A stretch of DNA of 64,000 nucleotides from Phormidium sp. OSCR (lineage in GTDB: Bacteria > Cyanobacteriota > Cyanobacteriia > Cyanobacteriales > Geitlerinemataceae), in contig LJZT01000003.1 in the NCBI GenBank assembly GCA_001314905.1, forward strand, positions 4,392-68,391. The letters run 5' to 3'. This document shows, in pieces, positions 26,031 through 35,400 of this stretch. Both the position numbers and the translations under genes were made by a program. Each line of letters begins with the position of its first letter. Within the stretch, counting starts at the first letter, position 1. Below the pieces are notes generated by a model. The model was not told where the DNA came from. It did not search any database and saw nothing but the letters and a program-made list of their open reading frames with translations.

Positions 26031-26498
26031 ATGGATTTTATTCCCGAATCAATTAAACCCTGGCTGAACTTTGTTCACCCGTCACTGATGTGGGTTATGT
26101 TGGCGATCGCCATCTATGCCCTCTATACCGGTCTCAAAGTCCGTAAACTGCGCTCCGCCACCGGTGAGGAGAAAAAAGAGCTCGTTCAAGGAGACTTCCG
26201 CAGCAAACACTTCAAAATCGGCTCATTGCTGTTAGTGGGTATCGTCTTCGGGGCGATCGGCGGTATGTCCGTCACCTACATCAACAACGGTAAACTCTTC
26301 GTGGGTCCCCACTTACTCGCGGGACTTGGCATGATGGGACTCGTGGCCCTCTCAGCCTCCCTGGCCCCACTCATGCAACGAGGGAAAGACTGGGCTCGCT
26401 ACAGCCATATCAGCCTCAATATCGCCGTCGTCGGCCTATTTGCTTGGCAGGCCGTTAGCGGAATCGGCATTCTGCAACGGATTCTAGAAAACTTCTAG
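26031..26498 (+). CDS. DUF4079-family membrane protein
   Basis: 155 residues with four membrane segments (about 15-35, 62-85, 92-112 and 122-145). Conserved-looking His residues lie near the membrane faces (NFVHPSLMW, VGPHLLAGLG, YSHISLNIAV), as in DUF4079 proteins of cyanobacteria and plants. The pattern could suit heme or quinone binding, but that is only inference. GAGGAG precedes the ATG. Confidence 0.8.
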   Translation: MDFIPESIKPWLNFVHPSLMWVMLAIAIYALYTGLKVRKLRSATGEEKKELVQGDFRSKHFKIGSLLLVGIVFGAIGGMSVTYINNGKLFVGPHLLAGLGMMGLVALSASLAPLMQRGKDWARYSHISLNIAVVGLFAWQAVSGIGILQRILENF

Positions 26499-26505
26499 TC
26501 TCCCC

Positions 26506-26526
26506 TGGGGGCCAGTTTGGCCCCCA
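26506..26526. terminator. Hairpin between convergent genes
   Basis: TGGGGGCC at 26506-26513 pairs with 26519-26526, loop AGTTT. It lies between genes ending at 26498 and 26556 and can serve both strands, though T-runs are weak. Confidence 0.6.
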
Positions 26527-26555
26527 ACGGTCATCCTAAGCGTCACCTCAAGCGC

Positions 26556-28058
26556 CTACTCAATGCCATGATGAGCCAGAGTACTACGAATCGCCGCAAT
26601 GCGACGGGCTTGGTCATAGCGTAACCATTCCCAGTTATTGCGGAAACCGCTGGCTTCCAACCGTCCCGTAGCGGGGTTGATATAGCTATAAGTCCGCGCC
26701 TCTAGGATCGCATCGACACCTGTAAAGCCTCGGGCCTTCAACTGTTGTAAATTCGCTAGATAATGTTGAGCCGCCAAAGGAGCTTGGTTGGCTAAATCCA
26801 ATCCCGCCACTAACTCCAACACCGACAACTCCATATTGTGCGCCGCCGCGTACTCTTGCAGAGCCTCGTTGTACCGATAAATCCGTTGCAGTTGCAGCCA
26901 GTCCGCTTCTTCAGGGGTTCTGGCACCATGTTGATAACTGAACGTTCCCATATTATGTTTGCCATTACCGGGATCGCGGTGTCCCCAGTAGCCAGAGGTT
27001 TTGCCACCATCAATGGTGCGCGTTCCTTCAGCTAACCCAATAGCGATGGTTCCGGGGGCATTAGAATCGGCAAATAGGCGTTGTATGAGGTCTGGGTTGA
27101 CTAGCGCCGAGTGAATCGGTTGTCCCGAGGAGGTCATAGGGATTTGGCGATCGCCGATGGACCCGTTGGGATTGATAGCGATGGGCGCTAATCCTCCCCC
27201 TTTCACCATGGATTTGTACAGCAACACCGCAATATCGGCTCGCGTAGCCGAGAAATGAGGATAAAGTGCGGTTTCTTCCTCCTCATTGGCGATAATAATC
27301 TCATGACCGAGAACTGCCTTGAGAGACTCATGAGCCGATTCTGGAATTAACTCAAGATCGCTAAAGCTTAAAACCGTATTGGCCTCTAACTCCTCCGTCA
27401 ACTCTAAATCCAAGTTCTTGGCTAAGGCCACCAAGGCTTGCAAGCGAGAGACCACCGGTTCCGGGGATTTCTCAGCCGACTTCCCGCTTAAGCGTTTCCC
27501 AAAACGCTCCAGATGAATCTCTGTCTCGGATGTATCACTATCCGTTTCATCGGCTTTCGTCTCTTGGCCCGACTCAGCCGTTGTCTGAGCATCACCGGTC
27601 AGACTATCTAATGTATCCGTTTCTGAGGCTTTCAGAGATGGGTTCATGGCTTGACGCGCTTCGACACTGTGAGTCAGCCAAGCCTGGAAATCTGCTTCCG
27701 TCAGAGGTGCATCGGGGTTAAACTGCTCATCCTCAGCAGCGGGGATAATCCCTTGGCGAGCGAGTGCTTCGATATAGGGTCGTTCCCAGCGATCGCCCAA
27801 ATCAGCAAACTCCACGGTATCTTGGAGTTCAGGAATATCGATATTGTTGCCCAAAATTGGCGCTGGGCCATCGAGGGACTCCGGCGCACAGACGCGCATT
27901 CCACCGGCGCGTCCCGTTTCCGCCGGACTCAAGTGAACCACATTGCAGTTATCGGGAAGTTGAATCCCCACCGATGCAGCGCTGACTGCACCCGCATTGG
28001 GGAAAATGGCGGCCAATGCGATCAGGGTAACAGGGGGAAACTTCATAGCCTTAAGCAA
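26556..28058 (-). CDS. Exported SLH-domain protein, unknown C-terminal domain
   Basis: 500 residues, or 496 from ATG 28046. A signal peptide (FPPVTLIALAAIFPNAGAVSA) is followed by an SLH motif at about 85-135 (FADLGDRWERPYIEALARQG) and a second SLH-like region near 200-280 (ADIAVLLYKSM). An acidic Thr/Glu-rich linker lies between them. The C-terminal ~190 residues (GYWGHRDPGNGKHNMGTF, RTYSYINPATGRLEASG) match no family I recognise. SLH motifs anchor proteins to the cell-wall polymer. Confidence 0.83.
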   Translation of the reverse strand: MLKAMKFPPVTLIALAAIFPNAGAVSAASVGIQLPDNCNVVHLSPAETGRAGGMRVCAPESLDGPAPILGNNIDIPELQDTVEFADLGDRWERPYIEALARQGIIPAAEDEQFNPDAPLTEADFQAWLTHSVEARQAMNPSLKASETDTLDSLTGDAQTTAESGQETKADETDSDTSETEIHLERFGKRLSGKSAEKSPEPVVSRLQALVALAKNLDLELTEELEANTVLSFSDLELIPESAHESLKAVLGHEIIIANEEEETALYPHFSATRADIAVLLYKSMVKGGGLAPIAINPNGSIGDRQIPMTSSGQPIHSALVNPDLIQRLFADSNAPGTIAIGLAEGTRTIDGGKTSGYWGHRDPGNGKHNMGTFSYQHGARTPEEADWLQLQRIYRYNEALQEYAAAHNMELSVLELVAGLDLANQAPLAAQHYLANLQQLKARGFTGVDAILEARTYSYINPATGRLEASGFRNNWEWLRYDQARRIAAIRSTLAHHGIE

Positions 28059-28359
28059 TCCTTTCGTAAAATAGTCAGAATAGGGGGGCAGTTAATAATC
28101 TGTCTTCGTCCTTCAAGACTCTAGCGCAAACTTCGGGAGAATTGGCGATCGCCCCTAAGACTCCCCCAGTAATTCCCAGACATCAGCCATCGAGACAGGA
28201 GTGTTGTGGCAGTTTTTTGGCGGCGATCGCCCCAGTTTTCTCCCGGCCGATTAAACTAGAGACAGTTGACCGATCGCAAGGGGGTGCAAGTTCCCACTGG
28301 TCGACTCAGATTCCAAGTATCAGACCGCGACCCGTTCTAACGACTCGTTTTTCCCAACT
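28059..28359. other. Intergenic region between divergent genes
   Basis: These 301 bases separate the SLH gene from the DUF3172 gene. Two HIP1 sites are visible, and promoters for both genes must lie here. No gene, clear hairpin or riboswitch was seen. Confidence 0.5.
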
Positions 28360-28881
28360 ATGACGCGTAGCAGCCGACCCAGTAGCAGAGCCAAATCCGC
28401 CTTAAACTACACTCTCCTCGCCATCATCGGGGGTGTGTTTATTCTCGGTGTGGGAATTGGTATTGCTTTTAGTTCCACCACCAACGTCAACGCTCAAAAC
28501 GTCGCCTCCCGAGAATTTCTCGATCGCAGCGTCGCCAACCCCGAACTCTGCGTGCAATATGGGGCCAGTGCCATGGTGGTTGAAAGCTACGCCTACATCA
28601 CCATGAACCCGTTTAACGTCTATGTGTCCCAGCCCAGTATGCACCCCGGCTGTGTCATCCGGAACACCAACTGGTCGGTGCTAGAACGCATGAACGTCGT
28701 CTCCTCCAACGAAGTCCGCAATTGTCGGAATCGCCTCAATACCTTCGGCTTTATGGGCGATATCAACAACGATCCCAAAGTCCAATGTATCTATCAAAAC
28801 CAAGCCGACGATAACAATTTCCTCGCCCCTCAAGGCGGCACAGGAGTCGGCAATAAGGCCCCAGAATCTAACCGCTTCTAG
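28360..28881 (+). CDS. DUF3172-family protein
   Basis: 173 residues: short basic N-terminus, one membrane segment (about 16-38, YTLLAIIGGVFILGVGIGIA), then a soluble part with four Cys (ELCVQYG, HPGCVIRN, VRNCRNRL, KVQCIYQ) and conserved NVYVSQPSMHPGC. I recognise it as the cyanobacterial DUF3172 group. Function unknown. The even number of Cys outside the membrane could form disulfides (inference). Confidence 0.78.
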   Translation: MTRSSRPSSRAKSALNYTLLAIIGGVFILGVGIGIAFSSTTNVNAQNVASREFLDRSVANPELCVQYGASAMVVESYAYITMNPFNVYVSQPSMHPGCVIRNTNWSVLERMNVVSSNEVRNCRNRLNTFGFMGDINNDPKVQCIYQNQADDNNFLAPQGGTGVGNKAPESNRF

Positions 28882-28959
28882 GACGAAGGTTCAGTTCGAT
28901 GAAATTTTGTTGCCCAGCGATGCTGACGTTGCGATGACAGGGCTGAAAGTTCCGAACTG

Positions 28960-29029
28960 TTCCCTATTCCCTATTCCCTATTCCCTATTCCCTATTCACT
29001 ATTCCCTATTCCCTATTCCCTATTCCCTT
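28960..29029. repeat. Heptanucleotide short tandem repeats (TTCCCTA), about 10 units
   Basis: TTCCCTA is repeated in phase from 28960 to 29029, with one TTCACTA unit and a final TTCCCTT. Such 7-bp repeats are a known cyanobacterial repeat class (STRR). It lies between the DUF3172 gene and tRNA-Ser. Confidence 0.95.
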
Positions 29030-29114
29030 CCCAACAACAAAAGCGCACCATAACGGTACGCCTGAACGAGTCTATCTGGGGAATTTGAGAACTGAAACAT
29101 CAGTTCGACGAGAA

Positions 29115-29203
29115 CGGAGAGGGAGGGATTCGAACCCTCGGTACGGAGTTCACCGTACAACAGATTAGCAATCTGCCGCTTTCGACCACTCAGCCACCTC
29201 TCC
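29115..29203 (-). tRNA. tRNA-Ser (GCT)
   Basis: 89 nt with acceptor GGAGAGG/CCTCTCC. The anticodon loop TGCTAAT gives anticodon GCT (AGC/AGT codons). The long class II variable arm of serine tRNAs is present (GTACGG/CCGTAC), and the T-arm has GGTTCGAATCC. The CCA end is not encoded. Confidence 0.96.
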
Positions 29204-29270
29204 AGGTGCAACAGATAAACATCGTAGCATATCTGTTGGACATTGCAAGAGATTTAAGAAATTTTTTTCC

Positions 29271-30215
29271 CTAGCCCTGAGACAACTCTCGCATCGCCTG
29301 GGCCACCTGTCCCGAAATAAACGGTAACAGGGTATCACTGCGACTTTGGTCGGGTCCCTCACTGAACACCACCAACAGATAGGGATTAGCGTCGGCCAGT
29401 TCAATATAGGCCGCATCATGGCGAACTTGACTGGTTAACCCCGCCTTCGACCAAACCCCAGTCTCTAAGGGTAAACCATCGCCGAGAAAGCCCGTCACCT
29501 GGTTTTCAGGATCGGCGTCTAAGGCGGCGGGGTCCAGGTTGCGTTGCATCAAGGCCATCATCTGCTGGGAGCGTTGCGACGATACCGCCACCCCGCCGAC
29601 AATACTATGTAATAAGCGAGCGGTAGCGTTGGTGGTGAGCATATTGCGGTTGTCCATCATCGTGCCGAGAAAGGCCCGTTCCCGACCATAGGCTCCATCA
29701 CACCAGGTTTTATGATTGACATTGATGGTGGCCAATTCCTCCCAGCCTAGGGATTGGAAATAGCGGTTGACGATGTTGCGTTGACTTTTCCAGGTTTCAA
29801 AGGGGCCAGGGGGCAATTCGGGACCGCTGGTGGTTCCGGTGAGGACATCGACGATTAAGCTGGTGGCATCGTTGCTGGAGTCGACAATGCTATCGCGAAT
29901 GGCGCGATCGAGTTCCGGTGAGGGTTCAATCATGCCCGTCTCTAGCCATTCGTAAACGGCCACTAGGTAAAATAACTTGACGACACTGGCCGGGTAAATG
30001 CGTTCAACTCCTCGATAGTGGAAGCCTCGGGGTTGATATTTCCAAAATTCCTCGGCACTGAGGGCACCGCCTGTGTTGACCGCAATGGGGGGGTCATAGG
30101 GAATCCAGGTCAGGGCCAGTTGGTTTTTGGGGAGTTGGGGAAAGGCCTGCCAGATTGCCTCTAAAATGCGATCGCCGACTGGTTCGAGTTGTTCGTCTTT
30201 TCGGAAAAACGTCAT
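29271..30215 (-). CDS. Serine hydrolase of the class A beta-lactamase family
   Basis: 314 residues. The three active-site motifs are SxxK in YPASVVKLFYL, SDN-like SSNDAT, and a KTG-like SKAGLTSQVRHD. No clear signal peptide is present, so it may be cytoplasmic. The KTG variant (K-A-G) and the lack of export argue against classic beta-lactamase; a peptidase or esterase role is possible. Its start lies 14 bp from the divergent NlpC/P60 gene, suggesting a shared cell-wall theme. Confidence 0.85.
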   Translation of the reverse strand: MTFFRKDEQLEPVGDRILEAIWQAFPQLPKNQLALTWIPYDPPIAVNTGGALSAEEFWKYQPRGFHYRGVERIYPASVVKLFYLVAVYEWLETGMIEPSPELDRAIRDSIVDSSNDATSLIVDVLTGTTSGPELPPGPFETWKSQRNIVNRYFQSLGWEELATINVNHKTWCDGAYGRERAFLGTMMDNRNMLTTNATARLLHSIVGGVAVSSQRSQQMMALMQRNLDPAALDADPENQVTGFLGDGLPLETGVWSKAGLTSQVRHDAAYIELADANPYLLVVFSEGPDQSRSDTLLPFISGQVAQAMRELSQG

Positions 30216-30229
30216 GGTGGAGTTTACTA

Positions 30230-30946
30230 ATGCCTACAGGAGCGATCGAGTTGCCTGAATCCGGGGAATATCGCAGTCTTGCCCCGCTCAATCTTTATGA
30301 TTCCCCCCAATGCGATCGCCTGGCAACCCAGGCCGCACCAGGGCGACATTTGCGAATTGTATCACTGCCCCAGGGAGAGACGGGGGCGCTACGGGGGCGC
30401 CTGTGTGAAGATGACTATCCCGGTTGGCTGGCCCCAGATGCGGTGGCCCAACTCCAACCCACTACGCCCTATAGGCCGGTGCGTTTCTCGGAGATGGAAA
30501 TTCGCGATCTCATCCCCCAGGTGATTGAGTTTACCCAGCAGGCTATGGCTAAGTCGGAGTATTACCTCTGGGGGGGAACCCTCGGCCCCAATTATGACTG
30601 TTCGGGGCTGATGCAAGCGGCGTTCGCCTCAGTGGGGGTGTGGCTTCCCCGAGATGCTTACTTACAAGAAGCCTTCAGCCTCACCATTGGCACTGATGTC
30701 ATGCAACCGGGAGATTTAGTCTTTTTTGGTACGCCTCTCAAAGCCACTCATGTGGGCTTATATCTCGGTGATGACCGCTATATCCATAGTTCTGGTCGAG
30801 AACTTGGTCATAATGGCATTGCGATCGATTATCTCAGGGACGGGGGCGGCCAAGTCAGTCGCAACTATCGACGCATTCTGCGAGGGGCGGGCCGCGTTAG
30901 CCGCAGTTATCAACCGGGAGATTTGTTGGATTTGCAACCGGACTAA
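30230..30946 (+). CDS. NlpC/P60 cell-wall endopeptidase (gamma-D-Glu-diamino acid type)
   Basis: 238 residues from ATG 30230. GGTGGAG lies just upstream; the longer in-frame extension overlaps the divergent gene. An N-terminal SH3b-like region (about 1-85) precedes the NlpC/P60 domain. Catalytic Cys is in PNYDCSGLMQAAF, His in KATHVGLYLGD, with a third polar residue in YIHSSGREL. This layout matches cyanobacterial endopeptidases that cut gamma-D-Glu-mDAP bonds, probably in muropeptide recycling, since no signal peptide is visible. Confidence 0.92.
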   Translation: MPTGAIELPESGEYRSLAPLNLYDSPQCDRLATQAAPGRHLRIVSLPQGETGALRGRLCEDDYPGWLAPDAVAQLQPTTPYRPVRFSEMEIRDLIPQVIEFTQQAMAKSEYYLWGGTLGPNYDCSGLMQAAFASVGVWLPRDAYLQEAFSLTIGTDVMQPGDLVFFGTPLKATHVGLYLGDDRYIHSSGRELGHNGIAIDYLRDGGGQVSRNYRRILRGAGRVSRSYQPGDLLDLQPD

Positions 30947-31000
30947 GGATCCCAAAGTCTCTACAATAAATGGAGGACTTCCCCCTCAACTGACCTCACC

Positions 31001-32002
31001 ATGCACGTTACCTTTCAAATTCTGCGCCAAACTCGCGATAACGCTCCCCACTTGCAAACCTATCACCTCGATGTTGACCCCAGTGAGACGATTCTCACCT
31101 GTCTCGATCGCATCAAATGGGAACATGATGGCACTCTCGGCTATCGCAAAAACTGCCGTAACACCATCTGTGGCAGTTGTTCGATGCGGATTAACGGCCG
31201 TTCGACTCTGGCCTGTAAAGAAAACGTCGGCGCAGAATTAGCCCGGTTGCGACAAATTCATGGGCTATCAGATGAGGACATCCCAGCGATGACCATTGCC
31301 CCCATGGGGAATATGCCGGTGATTAAGGATTTGGTGGTGGATATGCGCAAATTCTGGGATAACCTGGATGCTGTAGATCCTTATGTGAGTACCCAGGCCC
31401 GGCAGATTCCCGAACGGGAGTTTTCCCAATCGCCTCAGGAACGGGAAAAACTCAGTCATAGTGGTAACTGTATTCTCTGCGGGGCCTGTTACTCGGAATG
31501 TAACGCCGTGGAGGTGAACCCGGATTTTGTCGGTCCCCACGCTTTGGCGAAGGCCCAGCGGATGGTTGATGATAGCCGGGACGATCGCACGGAGGCCCGT
31601 GTGGACCAATATGAACAGGGAACGGCTGGAGTTTGGGGCTGTACTCGTTGTTATTACTGTAATTCAGTTTGCCCGATGGAGGTGGCCCCCCTCGATCGCA
31701 TTGGTGAAGTTAAGCAAGCAATTCTCTCGCGCCGTGATGCGAACGCCAGTCGGGCGGTGCGTCACCGGAAAACTCTGGTGGAGTTGGTACGAGATGGGGG
31801 TTGGGTGGATGAACGCAAGTTTGGCGTGCAAGTGGTGGGCAATTATTTCCGGGATTTGCGCGGTTTGTTGAGTTTGGCGCCTCTGGGGTTACGGATGTTG
31901 GCCTGTGGCAAGTTTCCTCTGCGGTTTGAGAAGTCGGAGGGAACCGAGGAGGTGCGATCGCTCATTGATTCGGTGCGGGAGTTGGAGGCGCAGAATCGTT
32001 AG
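31001..32002 (+). CDS. sdhB: Succinate dehydrogenase/fumarate reductase iron-sulfur subunit
   Basis: 333 residues. The 2Fe-2S ferredoxin domain has CRNTICGSCSMRINGR plus a further Cys in STLACKENVG. The alpha-helical domain carries CILCGACYSECNAVEV and CTRCYYCNSVCPMEV for the 4Fe-4S and 3Fe-4S clusters. It moves electrons from the flavoprotein SdhA to quinone. No sdhA or membrane subunit lies nearby, as is common in cyanobacteria. The C-terminal ~100 residues exceed the shortest family members. Confidence 0.95.
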   Translation: MHVTFQILRQTRDNAPHLQTYHLDVDPSETILTCLDRIKWEHDGTLGYRKNCRNTICGSCSMRINGRSTLACKENVGAELARLRQIHGLSDEDIPAMTIAPMGNMPVIKDLVVDMRKFWDNLDAVDPYVSTQARQIPEREFSQSPQEREKLSHSGNCILCGACYSECNAVEVNPDFVGPHALAKAQRMVDDSRDDRTEARVDQYEQGTAGVWGCTRCYYCNSVCPMEVAPLDRIGEVKQAILSRRDANASRAVRHRKTLVELVRDGGWVDERKFGVQVVGNYFRDLRGLLSLAPLGLRMLACGKFPLRFEKSEGTEEVRSLIDSVRELEAQNR

Positions 32003-32402
32003 GGGGAACCCCGTCGGGGCAGAACCCACTCCTAGCCTCTCGGGTGGAGGCGATATTCTAAGCCCTGGCGGGGATGTCCTCTAGCTCGTAACCCTTGTGT
32101 CATGGGGGTATGGGGGCTTCTGGGGACAAGGGGCTAGGTGTCGACTTTAATGTAAAGTTTTGTACAAGGAGTCGCGTTCGTCGGAAAATCCTAGAAATAA
32201 GCGGGAAATGAGGATTTTAGATTTTCTTAAGGAAAGAAATGGTTGACAGGTCTTGGGAAAGCTTGTATCTTTAAGTAGTGCGCTAAAGCTGATGTTTTCA
32301 GTTGCCTCTCTGAGCCTCAGAATCAGGATGTAACAGAATGTTAAGTTGGTTCGCGCGATCGCACCTTGAAAGCTGGATATGGTAAGGGTTTCAAACCTAT
32401 AG
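32003..32402 (+). promoter_or_regulatory. CRISPR leader region
   Basis: These 400 bases separate sdhB from the first repeat and hold no gene. The first ~150 bases are GC-rich with a small CCCC/GGGG hairpin. From about 32150 the sequence becomes A/T-rich and carries a sigma70-like promoter, as expected of a leader. The assignment as leader rests on this and on repeat polarity. Confidence 0.65.
32243..32271 (+). promoter_or_regulatory. Candidate pre-crRNA promoter
   Basis: A perfect -35 TTGACA (32243-32248) and -10 TATCTT (32266-32271) are separated by 17 bases. Transcription would start near 32278 and run into the array 125 bases later. Confidence 0.6.
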
Positions 32403-35400
32403 GTCTTTCCCTATCTTTTCCCCGCAAGGGGACGGAAACCTTGAGAAGTATCTGGCGTAGCATCTTGCGATTGACGTCTTTCCCTATCTTTTCCCCGCAA
32501 GGGGACGGAAACAACCTAAACCCGAACCGGAAATGGAGGCTGCAAAGCCCCAGGTCTTTCCCTATCTTTTCCCCGCAAGGGGACGGAAACTTCCGTTTCC
32601 GTTGTTGGATCCACGGGGTTTCCAACGTCTTTCCCTATCTTTTCCCCGCAAGGGGACGGAAACCTTGGAGGAGGGGGTAAGTCTCGAATTCCTCTCCCCA
32701 GAGGTCTTTCCCTATCTTTTCCCCGCAAGGGGACGGAAACGCCGATGCCCTCAACTCCACTTCCTCCTCGGGGGTGAGGTCTTTCCCTATCTTTTCCCCG
32801 CAAGGGGACGGAAACATAGTCCCAATCGACCCGGACTCACTGCAAGCCGAAGTCTTTCCCTATCTTTTCCCCGCAAGGGGACGGAAACAAAGACGATGAT
32901 TTGTTGCTAGAAATGGCGCGGTCACCCTATGTCTTTCCCTATCTTTTCCCCGCAAGGGGACGGAAACAACAGTTCCAGCAGTTTCTCGGTCTCCTTCTCC
33001 ACCCGTCTTTCCCTATCTTTTCCCCGCAAGGGGACGGAAACTTTATAGAGATAGAGGCTCTCGGCCCGCACTCTAACCGTTGTCTTTCCCTATCTTTTCC
33101 CCGCAAGGGGACGGAAACGCCGGTCCCAGTTTATGGAGACGGGGAGCCGCTTCTGCAACGTCTTTCCCTATCTTTTCCCCGCAAGGGGACGGAAACGCTA
33201 TCCTGGTACTCAAAACCCTTTATCTAAGACTTATAGGGTCTTTCCCTATCTTTTCCCCGCAAGGGGACGGAAACCTTTTGTTTTCTGTCACATATTTTCA
33301 CCTGTCTGTCTGATTGTCTTTCCCTATCTTTTCCCCGCAAGGGGACGGAAACAACTTATCTCCAAAGCCGGTATTTATCCCGGTGTCTGGTCTTTCCCTA
33401 TCTTTTCCCCGCAAGGGGACGGAAACCCCTTCTTCATGAGTTTCCGTACCCGTCGTTTGTCCGGTCTTTCCCTATCTTTTCCCCGCAAGGGGACGGAAAC
33501 TCCCAGTCTATGAGAGTGTGGTACTAGTCGCTAACAATGTCTTTCCCTATCTTTTCCCCGCAAGGGGACGGAAACCTGGAGGTCCAAGCTTCCCACGATA
33601 TGTGGGAAGGAGGGTCTTTCCCTATCTTTTCCCCGCAAGGGGACGGAAACAAAGAAAGTGGTAGCCCGCAAGGCGGCCATCCGCGAAAGTCTTTCCCTAT
33701 CTTTTCCCCGCAAGGGGACGGAAACACATTTTTATAGTTTAATGGTTGCAACAGATTCTAAACCGTCTTTCCCTATCTTTTCCCCGCAAGGGGACGGAAA
33801 CGCGGGACATGTCAATTCCCAGCTCCTCGGCTGAGGTCTTTCCCTATCTTTTCCCCGCAAGGGGACGGAAACGCACCCCAGAGATCGCAATCCTCAATCA
33901 GGGGTCGGAGGTTGTCTTTCCCTATCTTTTCCCCGCAAGGGGACGGAAACAAGGGGTCCTCCGCAAGGAGACCTACCACCAGCAAATGGTCGTCTTTCCC
34001 TATCTTTTCCCCGCAAGGGGACGGAAACCTTCGACGAGGAGGAGGACCTCGATTTCGATGAGGTGAGGTCTTTCCCTATCTTTTCCCCGCAAGGGGACGG
34101 AAACTATGCACCCGAACAGCATCCCCGGGTTCGACTTTTTGTCTTTCCCTATCTTTTCCCCGCAAGGGGACGGAAACAAATGGAGAACCATCCACACCGC
34201 CGACAAGGCGGCGAAGGGGAGTCTTTCCCTATCTTTTCCCCGCAAGGGGACGGAAACAAGGGTTATCACCCTTTACGGCTTTGAAGTAACTCTCATAGTC
34301 TTTCCCTATCTTTTCCCCGCAAGGGGACGGAAACACCCCGGCCAGGCTGTTGAACCAGCCGGAGTCATTGTCTTTCCCTATCTTTTCCCCGCAAGGGGAC
34401 GGAAACACTTCCTCTTCGGCTGTGTAGAGGAAATTATCCTCGTACGTCTTTCCCTATCTTTTCCCCGCAAGGGGACGGAAACCCCGATCCGGGTGAACGG
34501 TTTGCAAACCATTTCACCGTCTTTCCCTATCTTTTCCCCGCAAGGGGACGGAAACATTGGATGATGGGGGTTTGATTATGCTCGGGTCCCCGAGACGTCT
34601 TTCCCTATCTTTTCCCCGCAAGGGGACGGAAACTTACCCTTTTCCTGAACGACGATCTCCACGGGAGCCACCCGCAGAGGTCTTTCCCTATCTTTTCCCC
34701 GCAAGGGGACGGAAACATCGAGAACGAGAGCCTCCCCGGTTGGGTTATCCTCGGTGTCTTTCCCTATCTTTTCCCCGCAAGGGGACGGAAACGATTCGTT
34801 CGCGGTACGCACCGCCCCCATCCCCATCGTGGGTCTTTCCCTATCTTTTCCCCGCAAGGGGACGGAAACGATATAAAACATCAGCGTTTCCTTCGCGGCG
34901 GTGGTGTCTTTCCCTATCTTTTCCCCGCAAGGGGACGGAAACCCGGGCCCGGGAAGATGGTATGGGGAGCTCAATTTCTACATGTCTTTCCCTATCTTTT
35001 CCCCGCAAGGGGACGGAAACTGAAGTAAGTAGAGACACTCCCAGGTGTCTTTTTATTGTCAAAAGTCTTTCCCTATCTTTTCCCCGCAAGGGGACGGAAA
35101 CCTCTTGACGAATATGAACTAGGGATGATAAGTTGGGTCTTTCCCTATCTTTTCCCCGCAAGGGGACGGAAACTACTCCGAGAACTATATCGACCCCACA
35201 GAGTCGATGAAGTCTTTCCCTATCTTTTCCCCGCAAGGGGACGGAAACTCTTATTTATAAATGATAAATTTTATTTTTATAAAAAGTCTTTCCCTATCTT
35301 TTCCCCGCAAGGGGACGGAAACTTATATATATATAGGTATACCCCCCTACCCCCTTGCCGTCTTTCCCTATCTTTTCCCCGCAAGGGGACGGAAACCTTC

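Noticed and set aside
30155-30229. Longer start for the NlpC/P60 protein
   Set aside because: It overlaps the divergent gene's start, and GGTGGAG fits ATG 30230.
32003-32402. Possible cas gene fragment next to the array
   Set aside because: No open frame of useful length or Cas motif is present; the stretch fits a leader.
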